Shown piece after piece: positions 62,419 to 64,000 of a stretch of DNA of 64,000 bases (position 1 is the stretch's first letter; the number at the start of each line of letters is the position of its first letter). Source of the DNA: Aphidius gifuensis (lineage: Eukaryota > Arthropoda > Insecta > Hymenoptera > Braconidae). The DNA lies in NCBI RefSeq assembly GCF_014905175.1, contig NC_057788.1, positions 20,430,154 to 20,494,153 on the forward strand. The letters are read 5' to 3'. Made by a program: the position numbers and the translations under genes. The notes under the pieces are model-generated. The model did no database searches. It was not told the origin of the DNA and saw only the letters and a list, made by a program, of their open reading frames with translations.

Positions 62419-62830
62419 CTAGTTCTCCACTTTTTCTTCTCTTTTTTCGAAAATGACCCATAGTTGCCGATTGGAGAAATGGCAGTTAAATATTTCCATC
62501 ATTTCTCCACCTGAAGTTGATTCCGAGTTTTTTTGCTATTCCTCCCCAAACTTTTCTCCACTTTTTCTCCAACCATGGGTCATTTTCGGGAAAAAGTGGA
62601 AGAACTTGAAAAAAAAGCGGAGAAAGGTGGAGAAATATTTCAACCAGGGTAATTTAGCAGTTTTTTTAAAACCACAATTCATATTGTTCGATAACAGATT
62701 CATTATTATAAATTATTTTAACTGGATTTGTAACGCCAGAAGTTGAAGAAGTTGTGATTTATCGAAAAAATTTTAAAATTTTCCGACTTTCTCCACATTT
62801 CTCCGAAAATGACCCATGAATGGAGAACTG
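62419..62830. repeat. Fold-back repeats with TTCTCC and GAAAATGACCCAT arms
   Basis: TAGTTCTCCACTTTTTCTTC...CGAAAATGACCCAT (62419-62462) faces its near-complement ATGGGTCATTTTCGG...GTGGAAGAAC (62574-62612). The pattern TTCTCCGAAAATGACCCAT recurs at about 62799-62818. Related TTTCTCCGA words occur at 47.9, 51.8, 54.5, 59.8 and 63.9 kb. This looks like a family of short palindromic elements; no coding function is seen. Confidence 0.6.
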
Positions 62831-63420
62831 GCGGAGAAAAGCCTGAAGCATCAAAGATATCGACTAACTAGCGAAAAGGATCATCACTATCACCAGCACA
62901 ATCACAAAAACTGCCAGCACTGCCGGTATTACCATCACCATTATCAGCATCAGCATCAACGTCTGCAATTTGTTCATCAACAAAAACATCACCATCGAGG
63001 CAAACATCAGCTGGTGAAAAGAAATTTATCGAACGAAAAGATTTAAGAGAACAAACAATTCAAATGGGTCTCAGAAGCGATATCTCGACATATAACGAAA
63101 GAAACAAAAATTAAATCGATTAGATATTGCTATTGGAGAAAAGACAGTAAAAAGTAATGAGCTAGCCGGAGTAGATACTGCAATTAATGAGGTGATTTAT
63201 CTTTCATTTAAATTATGTCTTTTATTTTTAGGGTTGATATTTCTTTACACTATATTGTAAATATATTAATTAATATATTATTTCAAAATATTAATTTTTT
63301 TTTTTTTCAAAAATTTTTAAAAATGTTGTACTTAGTCGAGTTTATATGAATATATGACAACACAAAATTGTAGGCAGTGGCAAATAAAGTGTAATGACAG
63401 GCTGTTATCAGTTCTCATAA

Positions 63421-63860
63421 ACATATAGGTAATGTTGGAATATGTTTAGATGCACGGTTCATAAACGAGGGTGACAATGAGCAACCACCTATCACTGGAA
63501 TTATACCGGAATTTATGGGTAAAAAAGTATTCACGATGTTAGATTTAACTTCGGGTTATTGGCAAATTCCATTGGATCCTGACTCAAAAATATACTGCAT
63601 TTCTATAAAAAATAGTATATATATTTCTATATATATTTCTATAGAAATAGTATACAACACAACACTGTAAGAATCAATTTTGTAGGTCACCATTTGATAG
63701 TAGAACCTCGGGTTGCGCTTTTATTCGTGCCTTAAAAATAGCATTTAAAAATGATTTTGATGATTTTTTGACGTACTATGTGGATGATTTATTAATTGCA
63801 TCAAATAATTTTGATGACCACAGTCCACATGGTACATTTGCAAAAAGTATTTAGTAGACT
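63421..63860 (+). pseudogene. Ty3/gypsy-type reverse-transcriptase relic
   Basis: Two frames of a retroelement polymerase survive. The first (about 63430-63600) has LDARFINEGD, MLDLTSGYWQIPL and DPDSK, matching the palm region of Ty3/gypsy reverse transcriptases. It runs into a TATATTTCTA repeat and a stop. The second, in another frame (about 63700-63830), has SGCAFIRAL and the catalytic YVDDLLIASNN. HLQKVFSRL-like residues follow in yet another frame. No gag, integrase or LTR is visible. It is a short, frameshifted fragment of an old copy. Confidence 0.8.
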
Positions 63861-64000
63861 TGATGAACATGGTTATAAACTTCTCCGATTTTTCTCCGAA
63901 ATCGCTGACAAGGAAAAATTTTTTCGGCAGTGTATCTGAAAGACACGGGCGAAGAAATGTTAGAAAAAATTTCTCCGAGTCAAGAATATTTTTCTCCACA

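Noticed and set aside
62816..63046. 76-codon His/Gln-rich frame
   Set aside because: Composed of CAC/CAG/CAA-type simple sequence with no start context or domain.

Overview
This window is eukaryotic nuclear DNA, very AT-rich, with short spliced exons and A/T-ending codons. It most resembles a hymenopteran insect. The base composition and a tandem pair of secreted neprilysin-like proteins would suit a parasitoid wasp such as an aphidiine braconid, but that assignment is inference.

Positions 1-10.6 kb are a repeat graveyard. A cytochrome P450 pseudogene is split by a 4.19-kb hAT-like element (6021-10208) with a perfect 8-bp target duplication. Around and inside it lie a large inverted repeat, 71-bp, 90-bp and 120-bp tandem arrays, and terminal-inverted-repeat (TIR) elements.

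Positions 11.1-31.5 kb hold three ordinary genes. Vps34/PIK3C3 is on + (11124-15560, six exons). A giant PWWP and C2H2 nuclear protein is on - (27617-17529, three exons, about 3310 aa). A GKAP1 homologue is on + (29602-31534, six exons). Vps34 and the PWWP gene converge; the PWWP gene and GKAP1 diverge from a 2-kb intergenic region. Both Vps34 and the PWWP gene need one extra A, or a -1 shift at an AAG codon, to read through.

Positions 31.5-46 kb have no gene I can support. They contain a segmental duplication in two long copies and one fragment, one long copy carrying a TIR element absent from the other, plus hairpins and microsatellites. A two-exon gene follows (46062-48796) for an unrecognised 461-aa protein with PLDLT/PLELT motifs.

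Positions 49.8-62 kb carry a duplicated module: promoter, a 17-exon M13 (neprilysin-like) gene with signal peptide, and a convergent small secreted-protein gene. Both M13 copies (714 and 705 aa) keep the family fold landmarks but have lost the zinc-binding HExxH motif, so they look like secreted pseudopeptidases. The small gene is complete only after copy 2; after copy 1 only its second exon survives. A roughly 470-bp interspersed repeat (R1) sits exactly where unequal crossing-over would have made this duplication. The window ends in fold-back repeats and a decayed Ty3/gypsy reverse-transcriptase fragment.
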